A DNA stretch of 29,690 nucleotides from Acidithiobacillus montserratensis (GTDB taxonomy: Bacteria; Pseudomonadota; Gammaproteobacteria; Acidithiobacillales; Acidithiobacillaceae). This document shows positions 14,070-22,867 of this stretch, piece after piece. The stretch lies in NCBI RefSeq assembly GCF_018853465.1, contig NZ_JABBOU010000001.1, positions 1 to 29,690 on the forward strand. The letters run 5' to 3'. The position numbers were made by a program, and so were the translations under genes. Numbering within the stretch: position 1 is the first letter of the stretch; each line of letters begins with the position of its first letter. The notes under the pieces were generated by a model that saw nothing but the letters and a program-made list of their open reading frames with translations, did not search any database and was not told the origin of the DNA.

Positions 14070-17000
14070 TCAAAAATCAAAGCCATCAACGCTGCACTGT
14101 AGGGAATTCCGCACCGAATCACTCTTATAACTGGGCACATGTACGGTAAAGGCCCAGTGTTCCGGCAATCCGTTTTCTTCCGAGAATTGCATAATTTCCG
14201 AGTGCGTGGGGCATAACCATGACTTAGCATGCCTTTTCCAGTTGGACTTCACGCAGTTCGCGCTTTGCGGCATCCACTTCCATTCGTCGGTTTTTTGATA
14301 CCTGTACCATTCTCCTTGGTCTGGATCATAGCGCCACTCGTCGTTGATATCCTTGCCGCGCAATGGCCAGTTTTGGTAAGTATGCAGGGACATCCAGAGC
14401 GCATTTGTCCCTGTCATGCGCAACAACGGTTCATGCAAGGCGTCTTGCAAAGCCCGCTCATCGGCTTGCGCCATGATGTGCGTTTCAATGTCAAAGCGCA
14501 GGCGGGCGTCAAGGGCAAACCGGTCGGCACGCAGCGCGTTCCAGTCCATAAGCTCGGACATGTCGTGATTCCCAAACCATGCTGCATTATCTGTCGTCTC
14601 GTTTCCCGGTCGGGTGAATGCCGGTTTATCGTCAGAAAGACATGCCCGCAGATTGAACCGCAGAATACCAACATTGGGGTGCTGGACCGAATCGTGGCGA
14701 TGACGATGGACGCGCCCAGCGCATTGCACGATGGATTGCGTACTGGAAGGTTCGATAATGGCCCAATCAAAATCGTGATCGCGCCCAACTTCCTCTACCG
14801 GGGTTGCCACGACAATGAACAGGCCCGAATCTGCCTGCTCCATGTGTCGGCGCACAGATGGGTGCTCGGCGGGTGCAAAAGGATTCTCGCCGCGCCATAA
14901 AATATGATCCAAATCGCGTTCCAACATCATGCGCTGCCCGTTGAATAGTTGACTGTGGTAGCAGACTACCCGTGCTGACAAGCTGGAATCCCGAAGCATT
15001 TTGCTGACCATGATTGCCGTCGATATGTTGGCTACCCGAACCAGCCCCACGGAAATGGGCTTACCCGAATACGGATCGGCCCATGATTGCGTTTCGTGCA
15101 TGCAACTTACGGCATCGACAATGGCTTTTTTGAAGCCTGCCTCGTTACGCTCGACGTCGATCAGCATCGCTTTGCGTGGGGTCTGGTGGGCATTCTGAAT
15201 GGCCGCTTGCAATCCATTCAAATGTTCTCTGAAAACGGCTGCCGCGCTGTCCGCTGAACCGTTCAGCGTTATGGACGGTTTCACCTTGTCGGAAATGACA
15301 CCATAGCCAAAATCCGCTTTATCCAGATTGTTTAATGCGGCCCGCATGGAAGCGCCGTGTTCATAATGTTTCGCCAAAGCATCCGCGAGTGCGGGCGTCA
15401 TGGTTGCACTGGAAGCGATCACTGATCGGCCAAACAGGCCAGCCAGATGGACCAGTCGCAAAATGGCAGAGACAGACGACCCACCGTAGTTATCGATCTC
15501 ATCCAGAATCAGATCGCTGCTCATCAGCCGTAAAAGCGGCATGATGTGCCGCCCCTGTGCCGTAGGATCCCCCGCAGGCACGAGATAATCCGCAGTAGAC
15601 ACAAAAACCGGAGCGGCGATCAGGTTTTTCAGATTTGGGTCATCTTTCACGAAATGGGTCAGCCATTCCGTGAGCGCATTGTCCATGCCCAATATCTCGA
15701 TATCTCCCCCCAAGTCCCGGTCCATGTCATCCTCATTGTCGGGCGCCTGTTGTGCCTCATACGCCTTGCGCGTCATGGCGTCACCGATGACGACCGCCAT
15801 GTCAGCCTCCTGGATGCCTAACTGGGAACGGTACGCAGTTCCGGTCTGCAGGGTCAAGGTCCGGAGGTTGAAAATTGCCGTGAAGCGCACCTTGTCGCTG
15901 GTTGAACATCCCGCGGCCAGCCGTGCGCAAGCGCGTGTCTTTCCCGATCCGGTCCCGGAAATCACGTTCAACAAAAAAGGCTTTTGGGGCGCGTCAAGAC
16001 GGGCTTTCCGGATGGCTTGCGCGGCATCCTCCTGCCATTGAAAGCGTCCGCTTGCCGGCTGCTGGATGCCGGACAGGGACTCAGGGCTTGCCCCTTCCAG
16101 ATCCTCATCAAGATGAAAGATGCGGTCCACCATGGCGGCGGACTGGTTACCGACCGACTGAAGATGCCATTGCAATGTCTGGTTTGGCTGTCGTCTTCCT
16201 TTCCGATCCTTGAAACTGTTTGCAAATGGCGGGCTGTCCACCGTGTCCGCGCAAGCGCCTTGGTCACGGCGTAATGAGGAAACCTGGTGATCCGCGAGAA
16301 TGAGAGCCACCCTGGACAGGAAAGCAATCGCCCTCCAATACAGCGGGTTCGCATTCCGCAAGCCATCATCGCCTCCAAGGAGTTCGCACCCTGACCTTGC
16401 AGGCGGCGTAACTGGTTCGCACCCTGCAAGGGGCTCGCATAGTCTTCGGATGGATTTTGATACCTTGTTGACGATGACATCCGGATACGCTGCCGCGCGT
16501 TCGCGGATCAGAACGGGATCTACACTATTTCTTTCCTTATCCAGTTTAACCTGGTTCAACATGTTTGCGGCATTCATGAAGCGGCTGTTCTTTTCCTCGT
16601 TCAGCATTCGATGATGGGTAGTCACGCAAAACAGGACGGCGGAAAGTGCGTCCTTGCAGTCTGTAAGGCGAATATCCAGGTTCGTCTTTTGCGCCCTTTT
16701 CATTGCTTCATCCCAAGCGGCGTGTACATCGAACAAACCGGAGTCCACCATGGAAAGCACGAGATTCGTGGATATCCATTCATGCCGGACAGGATCAGCA
16801 ATCGGCCCATTTTGGAGAATCTTTTGAGCAAAAAACCGATTATTTTTCCCGAGATCATGGAAAAGACCACTCATGGCGGCGATGCGTTTGACGGTGCCGA
16901 CCCAGGAAGGGGTATCGCTATCTCTTGTCCGCATTATCGCTTTTGATTCGGTGACAAAGACAGGGGTTCGCCAATCTTCCCCGAATCGGGCGCGGCTCCC

Positions 17001-17228
17001 TACAACCCAGATTGGGATCAATCCTTGTTTCCGGTCGTTACGCAAGCACAAAACGGATGTGTTCTTTGATGCCGTGGCGCGAAGATGAACCTGAAGGCTA
17101 TGCAATCCTTCCTGGGTTATGGGCGTCGACCATGTGGAGTCCCCCATACGGAATGCGTAACGATCCAGTACGGCACGAGTGCGACGGATGGCATTCTTCT
17201 GGCAAGCTGAAATCAGCACAACATCCAT
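14070..17228 (-). CDS. cas3f: Cas2-3 fusion nuclease-helicase, type I-F
   Basis: A 1052-residue protein combining a Cas2-like domain (residues 1 to about 95, starting MDVVLISACQKNAI) with the Cas3 nuclease-helicase, a hallmark of type I-F. The HD nuclease motif is FHDLGKNN at 123-130, with a second histidine pair TTHHR at about 203-207. Helicase motifs are SGTGSGKT (424-431), LILDEIDNY (573-581), SSATM and VQCAGRVHRHR. Cas2 helps Cas1 in spacer integration; Cas3 degrades target DNA recruited by Cascade. The ATG at 17228 overlaps the stop of the WYL gene (TAATG), so the two are translationally coupled; an in-frame ATG 12 codons upstream is less likely because the Cas2 fold starts at MDVVLI. 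In most I-F loci this gene lies next to cas1; here it is on the opposite strand. Confidence 0.93.
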   Translation of the reverse strand: MDVVLISACQKNAIRRTRAVLDRYAFRMGDSTWSTPITQEGLHSLQVHLRATASKNTSVLCLRNDRKQGLIPIWVVGSRARFGEDWRTPVFVTESKAIMRTRDSDTPSWVGTVKRIAAMSGLFHDLGKNNRFFAQKILQNGPIADPVRHEWISTNLVLSMVDSGLFDVHAAWDEAMKRAQKTNLDIRLTDCKDALSAVLFCVTTHHRMLNEEKNSRFMNAANMLNQVKLDKERNSVDPVLIRERAAAYPDVIVNKVSKSIRRLCEPLAGCEPVTPPARSGCELLGGDDGLRNANPLYWRAIAFLSRVALILADHQVSSLRRDQGACADTVDSPPFANSFKDRKGRRQPNQTLQWHLQSVGNQSAAMVDRIFHLDEDLEGASPESLSGIQQPASGRFQWQEDAAQAIRKARLDAPQKPFLLNVISGTGSGKTRACARLAAGCSTSDKVRFTAIFNLRTLTLQTGTAYRSQLGIQEADMAVVIGDAMTRKAYEAQQAPDNEDDMDRDLGGDIEILGMDNALTEWLTHFVKDDPNLKNLIAAPVFVSTADYLVPAGDPTAQGRHIMPLLRLMSSDLILDEIDNYGGSSVSAILRLVHLAGLFGRSVIASSATMTPALADALAKHYEHGASMRAALNNLDKADFGYGVISDKVKPSITLNGSADSAAAVFREHLNGLQAAIQNAHQTPRKAMLIDVERNEAGFKKAIVDAVSCMHETQSWADPYSGKPISVGLVRVANISTAIMVSKMLRDSSLSARVVCYHSQLFNGQRMMLERDLDHILWRGENPFAPAEHPSVRRHMEQADSGLFIVVATPVEEVGRDHDFDWAIIEPSSTQSIVQCAGRVHRHRHDSVQHPNVGILRFNLRACLSDDKPAFTRPGNETTDNAAWFGNHDMSELMDWNALRADRFALDARLRFDIETHIMAQADERALQDALHEPLLRMTGTNALWMSLHTYQNWPLRGKDINDEWRYDPDQGEWYRYQKTDEWKWMPQSANCVKSNWKRHAKSWLCPTHSEIMQFSEENGLPEHWAFTVHVPSYKSDSVRNSLQCSVDGFDF

Positions 17229-18058
17229 TAACCGTTCTCCATGCTGTTCATGAGCGGAGGCCACACCGCATCGTCGGATAACGGTTGAGACCCAAAACGT
17301 CGATAAAATTCAAAAAGTGTGCGCTGATTCAGGGTGATTTTCCCATCATGGATGCGCAACTCATGGGCTGTGACAATCGCCTGATCCGGCGTCATCGCGG
17401 GATTCGGACGGGCGTGAACAGACAGGTCCGCGTCATGAATGCCGGGTTTCGAGAAGCCCTTGGGTAATGGGCATGGGGAATCATCTACTCCCAGGATGCG
17501 GGCGAGAACGAAAACTCTTAAAGGCAAGTCTTTTTTATCCAGATCCAACGCCACCAAACGCCATTGATCCCCCATGCGCTCCAGCCCGATAGGGTAGATA
17601 CATCGCCAACGCCCTTCCTCTCCCCGCTTCATGCTGACGTAACGCAAGCGCAAACCACACTCCCGATGTATGGCGCGGACGATTTTTCCCAACGCCCTAT
17701 GATCGACGGGCGTGTTTCGCGTCCATCGCGGGATGAATACTGGCAACTCGTGGTCCTCGATGCCGGTGATTTCCGGGGTGTTTCCGTTTTCCAGTTCACT
17801 GAGCAATGCCGGGAAGCTCGCCCAATCTGGCGCCACGTCGCCTGTCATCACCAAATGAGCGCCGCCACCCGTCCCTGCCCGATCCAGACAGGGAGCGGCG
17901 TCCAGTGCCGCCGCTATCCAGCGGGTATAGGTGGCCTGTGACGCTTCGAAATGGCGAGCCATGTCCTGCCGCCTGGCTGCGCCTAGGCGGCAGGCTCGCC
18001 TAACCAGATAAATAGCGGCATTTGGAAGGTCCTTAGGGGCTGCGTATTGTATGCTCAT
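17228..18058 (-). CDS. WYL-domain transcriptional regulator
   Basis: A 276-residue protein. The N-terminal 60 residues include a probable helix-turn-helix (RRQDMARHFEASQATYTRWI). The central part is a WYL domain, with LRLRYVSMKRGEEGRW and the IYPIGLERMGDQWRLVALD segment. WYL regulators often sense nucleic acids or nucleotides and control CRISPR-Cas and other defence loci. The gene is divergent from csy1 with only 72 bp between the start codons and is coupled to cas2-3, so it is well placed to control both halves of the locus. The ATG at 18058 is chosen because the frame upstream would run into the csy1 coding region. A long inverted repeat lies within its 5' part. Confidence 0.85.
   Translation of the reverse strand: MSIQYAAPKDLPNAAIYLVRRACRLGAARRQDMARHFEASQATYTRWIAAALDAAPCLDRAGTGGGAHLVMTGDVAPDWASFPALLSELENGNTPEITGIEDHELPVFIPRWTRNTPVDHRALGKIVRAIHRECGLRLRYVSMKRGEEGRWRCIYPIGLERMGDQWRLVALDLDKKDLPLRVFVLARILGVDDSPCPLPKGFSKPGIHDADLSVHARPNPAMTPDQAIVTAHELRIHDGKITLNQRTLFEFYRRFGSQPLSDDAVWPPLMNSMENG
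17953..18000. repeat. Inverted repeat inside the WYL gene
   Basis: Arms GGCGAGCC...CCTGCCGCC and GGCGGCAGG-CTCGCC can pair for 15 bp with a short bulge, leaving a 12-nt loop. It lies near codons 20-35 of the WYL gene. Its inner stem GCCGCC/GGCGGC recalls the stem CCGCC/GGCGG of the I-F repeat. Confidence 0.5.
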
Positions 18059-18130
18059 AAATGATCTGTTGCTTGGTCGTGTTGTATATCCTATGCTGTC
18101 ATAGACGAGAAGTAAACCAATGGAGAACTT
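18059..18130. promoter_or_regulatory. Divergent promoter region of the I-F locus
   Basis: The 72 bp between the WYL and csy1 start codons must hold both promoters. It is AT-rich, with TTGCTT and TATGCT candidates on the plus strand, but I cannot fix the boxes. The GATCTATACC element is absent, so the cas operon is not part of that promoter group. GGAGA precedes the csy1 ATG. Confidence 0.45.
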
Positions 18131-19237
18131 ATGAGAAAGCAGATCGCTAATAAGGCAAAACCCTGGAAATCCTATGGGGTTGATGCCTATCTTACCCAAG
18201 CGGCATGTCTTGCGACTCACACGACAAAGAGTGTCAATACAAATGCAGCGGGAGATGGGGTTCGGGTACAGGTTGAGAAAAACACTGAAATGCCTTATGT
18301 CTGCGTGCGCTTTGGACGCGATCCGGTAGATCTGGATTATACCAATGGCGCCACGGCGTCACCGGTGACGGAACAGATCGATGCCGTCCTGAAAGCTGAC
18401 TTTCATCAATTTTCAAACGTGGATCAAACAGAGTGCGCAGTCATTCAGGAACAAGTGCTTCCCTTGCTGCAAAATTCCTCATCCACTGGGCCTTCAATCA
18501 GCATAAGCCCAAGATTGCGGCAAATTCTTGTGGATGACGGTAATGGATCAGACATTAGCCTAACACCCCTGCACTCCGGAGGTTTGAGTCGAAGATTGCA
18601 GGTAATTTTAGACAGAGAATTGGCAGGCATTGCGGCGGAGGCCGGACAGGGAACCCGCGCCTTCTTTGACGACGTGGTAATGAAGGTCGGTGGAGACAAG
18701 GGTCAAAATGCCGGCCGGGTCCATTTAATCGGCGCCATGCAAAAAGCCTATCGTTTTGCAGTTCCAGTGGATAATAAAGATCCAGGTATTCGCAAGGCAT
18801 TTTTTATCTGGAACCGTGGCGTGCCATTCTGGATTCCCCGCGTGTTGCTGGAAGGATATGTAAACTTCCTGTTCACGCTGAAAAAATCTGATGACAGAAA
18901 AAAACAATCGCTGCAAAGGACAAAGAGTCGCATGGGTGAAGAGTTCATTCACATGGAAGCCATAGTGAACAGCGTCCTCTCCCGCGCCGACCGATATGCT
19001 GAACAGGTTCGGCCCTATGTCGGGAGCATACTGGATGGTTTCGCATCGCCAGACCTGCCACTTTTGCAGCGTGGATTGCTGGACAGGAATTTGCGTACCG
19101 ATGCATGGAAAGACGTATTCGCGAGCAAGCTGGCGCAAAGTATCGCTTCGGCAAAGACGAAGGAAGATAAGTTAGTCGTCGGTATTTCCGGGCGCAGCGC
19201 AGATTCGTTGAGATCCTACATTTTGGAGGTGCTGTGA
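18131..19237 (+). CDS. csy1: Csy1 / Cas8f, Cascade large subunit, short form
   Basis: A 368-residue protein; typical Cas8f is about 430. Landmarks are LATHTTKSVNTNA (residues 27-39), matching the L-x-TH-x-x-K segment of Cas8f, and GGDKGQN (187-193), matching GGTKPQN. In Pseudomonas Cas8f the lysine and asparagine of that loop touch the PAM, and both are kept here. The sequence before LATH is some 40 residues shorter than in the Pseudomonas protein, and the DVVGNAAALDV segment is not recognisable. Cas8f recognises the PAM and, with Cas5f, the 5' crRNA handle. TGGAGA precedes the ATG. The stop overlaps the csy2 start (TGATG). Confidence 0.82.
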   Translation: MRKQIANKAKPWKSYGVDAYLTQAACLATHTTKSVNTNAAGDGVRVQVEKNTEMPYVCVRFGRDPVDLDYTNGATASPVTEQIDAVLKADFHQFSNVDQTECAVIQEQVLPLLQNSSSTGPSISISPRLRQILVDDGNGSDISLTPLHSGGLSRRLQVILDRELAGIAAEAGQGTRAFFDDVVMKVGGDKGQNAGRVHLIGAMQKAYRFAVPVDNKDPGIRKAFFIWNRGVPFWIPRVLLEGYVNFLFTLKKSDDRKKQSLQRTKSRMGEEFIHMEAIVNSVLSRADRYAEQVRPYVGSILDGFASPDLPLLQRGLLDRNLRTDAWKDVFASKLAQSIASAKTKEDKLVVGISGRSADSLRSYILEVL

Positions 19238-20118
19238 TGAGCATTCGCTTTCTGGTCATCCCGCACATACAGATAAGCCATGCAAACGCAATGCAAGCCT
19301 GGTGGCTGATGGCCCCGCCATCTCCCATGACCGTACAGGGTTTTGTGCGCGCCATGGGGCTGAAATGCGGTTTTCACCACAAGTCCGTAGCTTTGGCTTT
19401 ACATGACGTGCAATGGCTGACGCAGGAGAAGGGGAACAGGCATTTTGTCGTAGTAGACGATGCCAACGTAAGGTTCTGGAACCATAAGGTGCTCCCACAG
19501 CAGCCCCAGGGCGCGACTTATATTGACGGACAGGATCATATCCAGTCCAGTTTCGCTAAAGGATTGCAGCCGACCGCACGCTGCCATGCGGAAATGTCCG
19601 TGGTCGTCGATATTGGCGAATCTCCTCTCAATCTGAGACTGGTAAACGACTTCCTATGGTCTGCCAGAATTGGCGGCGGGGCAATCACAGAGCACGGAGA
19701 ACCCTGTGTCTGCGCTTCGACAGAAGAAGCGCTGAAAAAGATCGGTGGCGGATTCTGGATTATGGACCGTGCGGATCTGGCCCTGCAGAAAATGCAGGAA
19801 GACCGGCTCTCTGGCGTTGAAGCGGTGATCTCGGTATTGGGAGAAAACGCTCGTCATAGATATCACTATAGCCGCCTTCCCGAACAAAAACGGGGGGAGT
19901 TGCCAAAGCCCAAGTCTTGGCTTTCTGCAAATCTCGTTGGTTTCGCGGCTTTGGAAGACCCGAAACAGCGTATCGGCGTGCGGGAGGATGTATTGCACGC
20001 TTATGCGGAACCTTTAGTTGGATTGATTCAGTACCGTTCGATACGCGCGGAAAAACGCATACCTTTCTGGCAGTACCACACCGCCCCAAATGGGGTTTAT
20101 CTGATGAAGGGAAACTGA
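19237..20118 (+). CDS. csy2: Csy2 / Cas5f, Cascade subunit
   Basis: A 293-residue RAMP protein. The start reads MSIRFLVIPHIQISHANAMQ, followed by PPSPMTVQGFVRAMG, which matches the IPxIxIxNANA...PSPxAxxGFVHAL opening of Csy2. A glycine-rich ARIGGGAI and IGGGFWIM follow, as in Csy2 proteins (RLAGGSI). With Csy1 it caps the 5' end of the crRNA. The ATG at 19237 has GGAGGT 7 nt upstream; a GTG one codon earlier is possible. It overlaps csy1 by one base and is followed by csy3 two bases after its stop. Confidence 0.87.
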   Translation: MSIRFLVIPHIQISHANAMQAWWLMAPPSPMTVQGFVRAMGLKCGFHHKSVALALHDVQWLTQEKGNRHFVVVDDANVRFWNHKVLPQQPQGATYIDGQDHIQSSFAKGLQPTARCHAEMSVVVDIGESPLNLRLVNDFLWSARIGGGAITEHGEPCVCASTEEALKKIGGGFWIMDRADLALQKMQEDRLSGVEAVISVLGENARHRYHYSRLPEQKRGELPKPKSWLSANLVGFAALEDPKQRIGVREDVLHAYAEPLVGLIQYRSIRAEKRIPFWQYHTAPNGVYLMKGN

Positions 20119-20120
20119 AA

Positions 20121-21245
20121 ATGGAAATCAACATCAATACCCTACCTTTGAAAAACTTGCCTTCCGTCCTTGCGTTCCGTCGCGGGGTGATCGTCAGTGA
20201 TGCACCGCTGGAGTATGGAACTGAACATGGAGTTTTCCCTGTTCCGGTCATCCGGCATGGCACAATGGGGACGCAAAACGTCAACGAAAAGACGGGAGAA
20301 AAAGGTGACTTAGAGACGGTGGCGAAAGGGGAACGCGATGTTCGCAACCTGCAGGTCATCGAATCCGCCAAAACTGGACAAGGAATGATTGATCTTCGTG
20401 TTCGGTTTACTCTGAAAGCTCTGCCTCTTGCAGATTCGATGTACTCTTGCGCTAATTCCAAGGCTGAGAACAAGTCTGATGCAGAGAAGATGCGTGCCAT
20501 GCTCTCCGACTTCATAAAGCGTGCGGAATCTTCTTCCGGACTGGTTGAGGTATCCCGGCGCATTGCCCGCAATATTGTCAATGGTCGCTGGCTCTGGCGG
20601 AATCGACTGATTGCAAACAGTGTAGAGATTTTCGTCACTGCGGGCGAAAAAGAATGGGAAATTAAAGACGCTTTGCGAGTGCCTTTGTATCACTTTGATG
20701 AATACAGTGAAACAGAAAAAGAGATCGGAGATTTGCTGGCCGGTGGATTCCGTGGGAATGGCGACAAGGTGGCGATCAATGTTCTGGCAATACTGAATCT
20801 TGGCGTTACGGGTTCGACAGAAGTTTTTTGCTCACAGAACTACGAACCAGACAATAGCCGTTCCAAAAACAGTGGCGATCTCTCTCGCTCCCTGTACAAG
20901 CTCACCATCTTTGGTCATGAGCAGCAAAGCGGTGTGCAGATAGTAGGTCAGGCCGCTTTTCGTGACGCGAAGATCTGGAATGCCTTGCGCACATTTGATA
21001 CCTGGTATTCAGAGTATGGGACGATCCAGTCGCCCATCCCTGTTGAACCGCAGGGCGCATCCCTGTCTATGATGGATTTCTTTCGCCGGCAAAAGGAGTC
21101 GTCAGCCTTTGGTCTGTTCAAGCGGTTAAATCAGATCGATCCGGATAGCCAGGAAGGCATGTACTGCATCGCATCGTTGATTCGCGGTGGCGTTTTTGGC
21201 GACAGCGAAAAGAAGCGCGGTAAGGAAGAGGGGGGTGAGGAATGA
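20121..21245 (+). CDS. csy3: Csy3 / Cas7f, Cascade backbone
   Basis: A 374-residue backbone subunit that polymerises along the crRNA spacer. Family segments are LPSVLAFRRGVIVSDA near the N-terminus, NGRWLWRNRLIANSVE in the middle, IWNALRTFDTWY, and IRGGVFGDSEKK at the C-terminus, all close to the Pseudomonas Csy3 wording. The open frame extends upstream inside csy2 but the ATG at 20121 starts at the conserved end and has AAGGGAAA before it. Its stop overlaps the csy4 start (ATGA). Confidence 0.93.
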   Translation: MEININTLPLKNLPSVLAFRRGVIVSDAPLEYGTEHGVFPVPVIRHGTMGTQNVNEKTGEKGDLETVAKGERDVRNLQVIESAKTGQGMIDLRVRFTLKALPLADSMYSCANSKAENKSDAEKMRAMLSDFIKRAESSSGLVEVSRRIARNIVNGRWLWRNRLIANSVEIFVTAGEKEWEIKDALRVPLYHFDEYSETEKEIGDLLAGGFRGNGDKVAINVLAILNLGVTGSTEVFCSQNYEPDNSRSKNSGDLSRSLYKLTIFGHEQQSGVQIVGQAAFRDAKIWNALRTFDTWYSEYGTIQSPIPVEPQGASLSMMDFFRRQKESSAFGLFKRLNQIDPDSQEGMYCIASLIRGGVFGDSEKKRGKEEGGEE

Positions 21246-21823
21246 TCCCCGCCGCGTACAGCACTCTGGAAGTGCGCGGCGCGGCAACGTCAGGTCACGG
21301 CACGATGATCGTGCCGGTCATGGCCAGGCTGATGCCGGTATTGCATACCATTTTTGCGGAGCATCCTGATCGATATGCCCTGGATTTCCCGGAACTGAAA
21401 CCCGGAAATATGTCGAAGCCCGCTTTTTTTGGGCGGTTGATTCGTGTGTTTTCAGCCGACAGGGAGCACTGCGAAACGCTTCTGGATACGATTGATCGGC
21501 ATCCGGCATTGTCACAAGCCATTATGTCCGGACGGATTCGCATGGTTCCTGAAGACTATCACGGACCAGTTGTGATTGTGCATCGAGCAAGGATTGCGCC
21601 GCGAAGTCAACCGAATAATCGGCGACGTGATCTCGATTCGCAACAAAGCAGCCAATCACCATTTATCCAGATGCGAAGCCAGAGTACCGGCCAGCATTTC
21701 AGTTTGCTATTGAAAAGGGATATCCTGCCAGAGCAGTCGATAGTTGGTGCCACGCAAGGGGTGCCGAATAGCTATGGGCTATCGGGGGAGCGGCCCGTAT
21801 TCTTGCCGAATTTAACCGCATGA
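21242..21823 (+). CDS. csy4: Csy4 / Cas6f, crRNA endonuclease
   Basis: A 193-residue endonuclease that cuts each repeat after its stem and keeps the hairpin bound. The C-terminal signature PFIQMRSQSTGQHFSLLL is nearly identical to the Pseudomonas motif with the active-site serine. The catalytic histidine is most likely His35 (PVLHTIFAEHPD), as judged by its distance to the following LDFPEL strand. YGLSGERPVFLP ends the protein as in the family. It overlaps csy3 and cas1 by four bases each (ATGA), a tightly coupled operon. Its substrate would be the stem CCGCC/GGCGG of the large array. Confidence 0.93.
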   Translation: MIPAAYSTLEVRGAATSGHGTMIVPVMARLMPVLHTIFAEHPDRYALDFPELKPGNMSKPAFFGRLIRVFSADREHCETLLDTIDRHPALSQAIMSGRIRMVPEDYHGPVVIVHRARIAPRSQPNNRRRDLDSQQSSQSPFIQMRSQSTGQHFSLLLKRDILPEQSIVGATQGVPNSYGLSGERPVFLPNLTA

Positions 21824-22755
21824 GCAGGCCAGCCCCGAAAACATCGCAGATTCTCCTGTCCAAGCGAGCAAACGTGCTGTATCTGGAGCATGCTCGCGTG
21901 ATGGTCAAGGATGGTCGCGTTATCTATCTCACCGAGTTTACTGGTGAAATAGACAGGGGTTTCTCCATACCGGATAAAAACACCGCCTTTCTCTTGTTGG
22001 GGAAAGGCACATCCATAACCGATGGCGCCGTGCGCATGTTGGCGGAATCCAGTGTTATCGTCGGATTTTGCGGTTCTGGTGGCGCACCGCTTATTGCCGG
22101 CGTTGACATGGCCTTCATGACACCGCAGAGTGAATACCGTCCGACGGAGTACATGCAGGCGTGGATGCGCCTATGGTTGGATGAAGAAAAACGCCTGGAA
22201 GCTGCGAAACGGTTTATGCGTGAGCGCCTGGAGTTCACCGTGGAGTCCTGGGATAAGCAAGGCATCATGATTCCAGACGAAATCTTGCGCGAATTTGAAA
22301 GCGGTATCCAATCCTCGCCGGACACCGGTCATCTTTTGTCAACGGAAGGGGCCTGGGCCAAATCACTTTACGGAGTGCTGGCGAAAAAATACAAATTGCA
22401 GGACTTCCGACGCGAGGACGGGAAGCGCAGCCGGGATGATGTTCCAGCCATCATCAACGGTTTTCTCGATCACGGAAATTATATTGCTTACGGATATGCA
22501 GGGGTTTCCCTTTATACGCTGGGGATTTCTTACGCATTGCCGCTGTTGCATGGGAAAACCCGGCGTGGTGCTCTCGTTTTTGATGTGGCCGATCTCATCA
22601 AGGATGCGGTCGTTATGCCCATGGCATTTGAGTTTGGGTCAAAGAACACCAAGGACCAGAAGTTTCGATCTATGCTCATTCAGCGCATGCAGTCCGTTGG
22701 CGCGACTGACCGGATGATTGATACCATCAAAGATACCATTGAAAAATCCGTCTAA
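21820..22755 (+). CDS. cas1: Cas1, type I-F spacer integrase
   Basis: A 311-residue integrase that, with the Cas2 part of Cas2-3, inserts new spacers. The metal ligands appear as Glu176 (STEGAWAKSLY), His244 (LPLLHGKTRRG) and Asp255/Asp258 (FDVADLIKD). ILLSKRANVLYLEHARVMV is the usual I-F N-terminus. The gene is last in the operon after csy4 and directly upstream of the array leader. In ordinary I-F loci cas1 comes first, before cas2-3, so the order here is unusual. Confidence 0.94.
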   Translation: MSRPAPKTSQILLSKRANVLYLEHARVMVKDGRVIYLTEFTGEIDRGFSIPDKNTAFLLLGKGTSITDGAVRMLAESSVIVGFCGSGGAPLIAGVDMAFMTPQSEYRPTEYMQAWMRLWLDEEKRLEAAKRFMRERLEFTVESWDKQGIMIPDEILREFESGIQSSPDTGHLLSTEGAWAKSLYGVLAKKYKLQDFRREDGKRSRDDVPAIINGFLDHGNYIAYGYAGVSLYTLGISYALPLLHGKTRRGALVFDVADLIKDAVVMPMAFEFGSKNTKDQKFRSMLIQRMQSVGATDRMIDTIKDTIEKSV

Positions 22756-22867
22756 AAATTCTCTTTGAGAATCAATAGGATGTGGCGGGCGGGAAAAACA
22801 AAGGTCTTTGTTCTTTGGCAAGTGATAAGTTGTTGTTCTGCAAGAATATTGTTTTAGTTTTCTTGCA
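22756..22867 (+). promoter_or_regulatory. Leader of the I-F CRISPR array
   Basis: A 112-bp AT-rich stretch between cas1 and the first repeat. AATCAATAGGATG at 22770 is close to an IHF site. Leader polarity agrees with repeat decay at the other end of the array (26169 and 26616). A GC-rich interruption, GTGGCGGGCGGG, lies in its first third. Confidence 0.7.
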
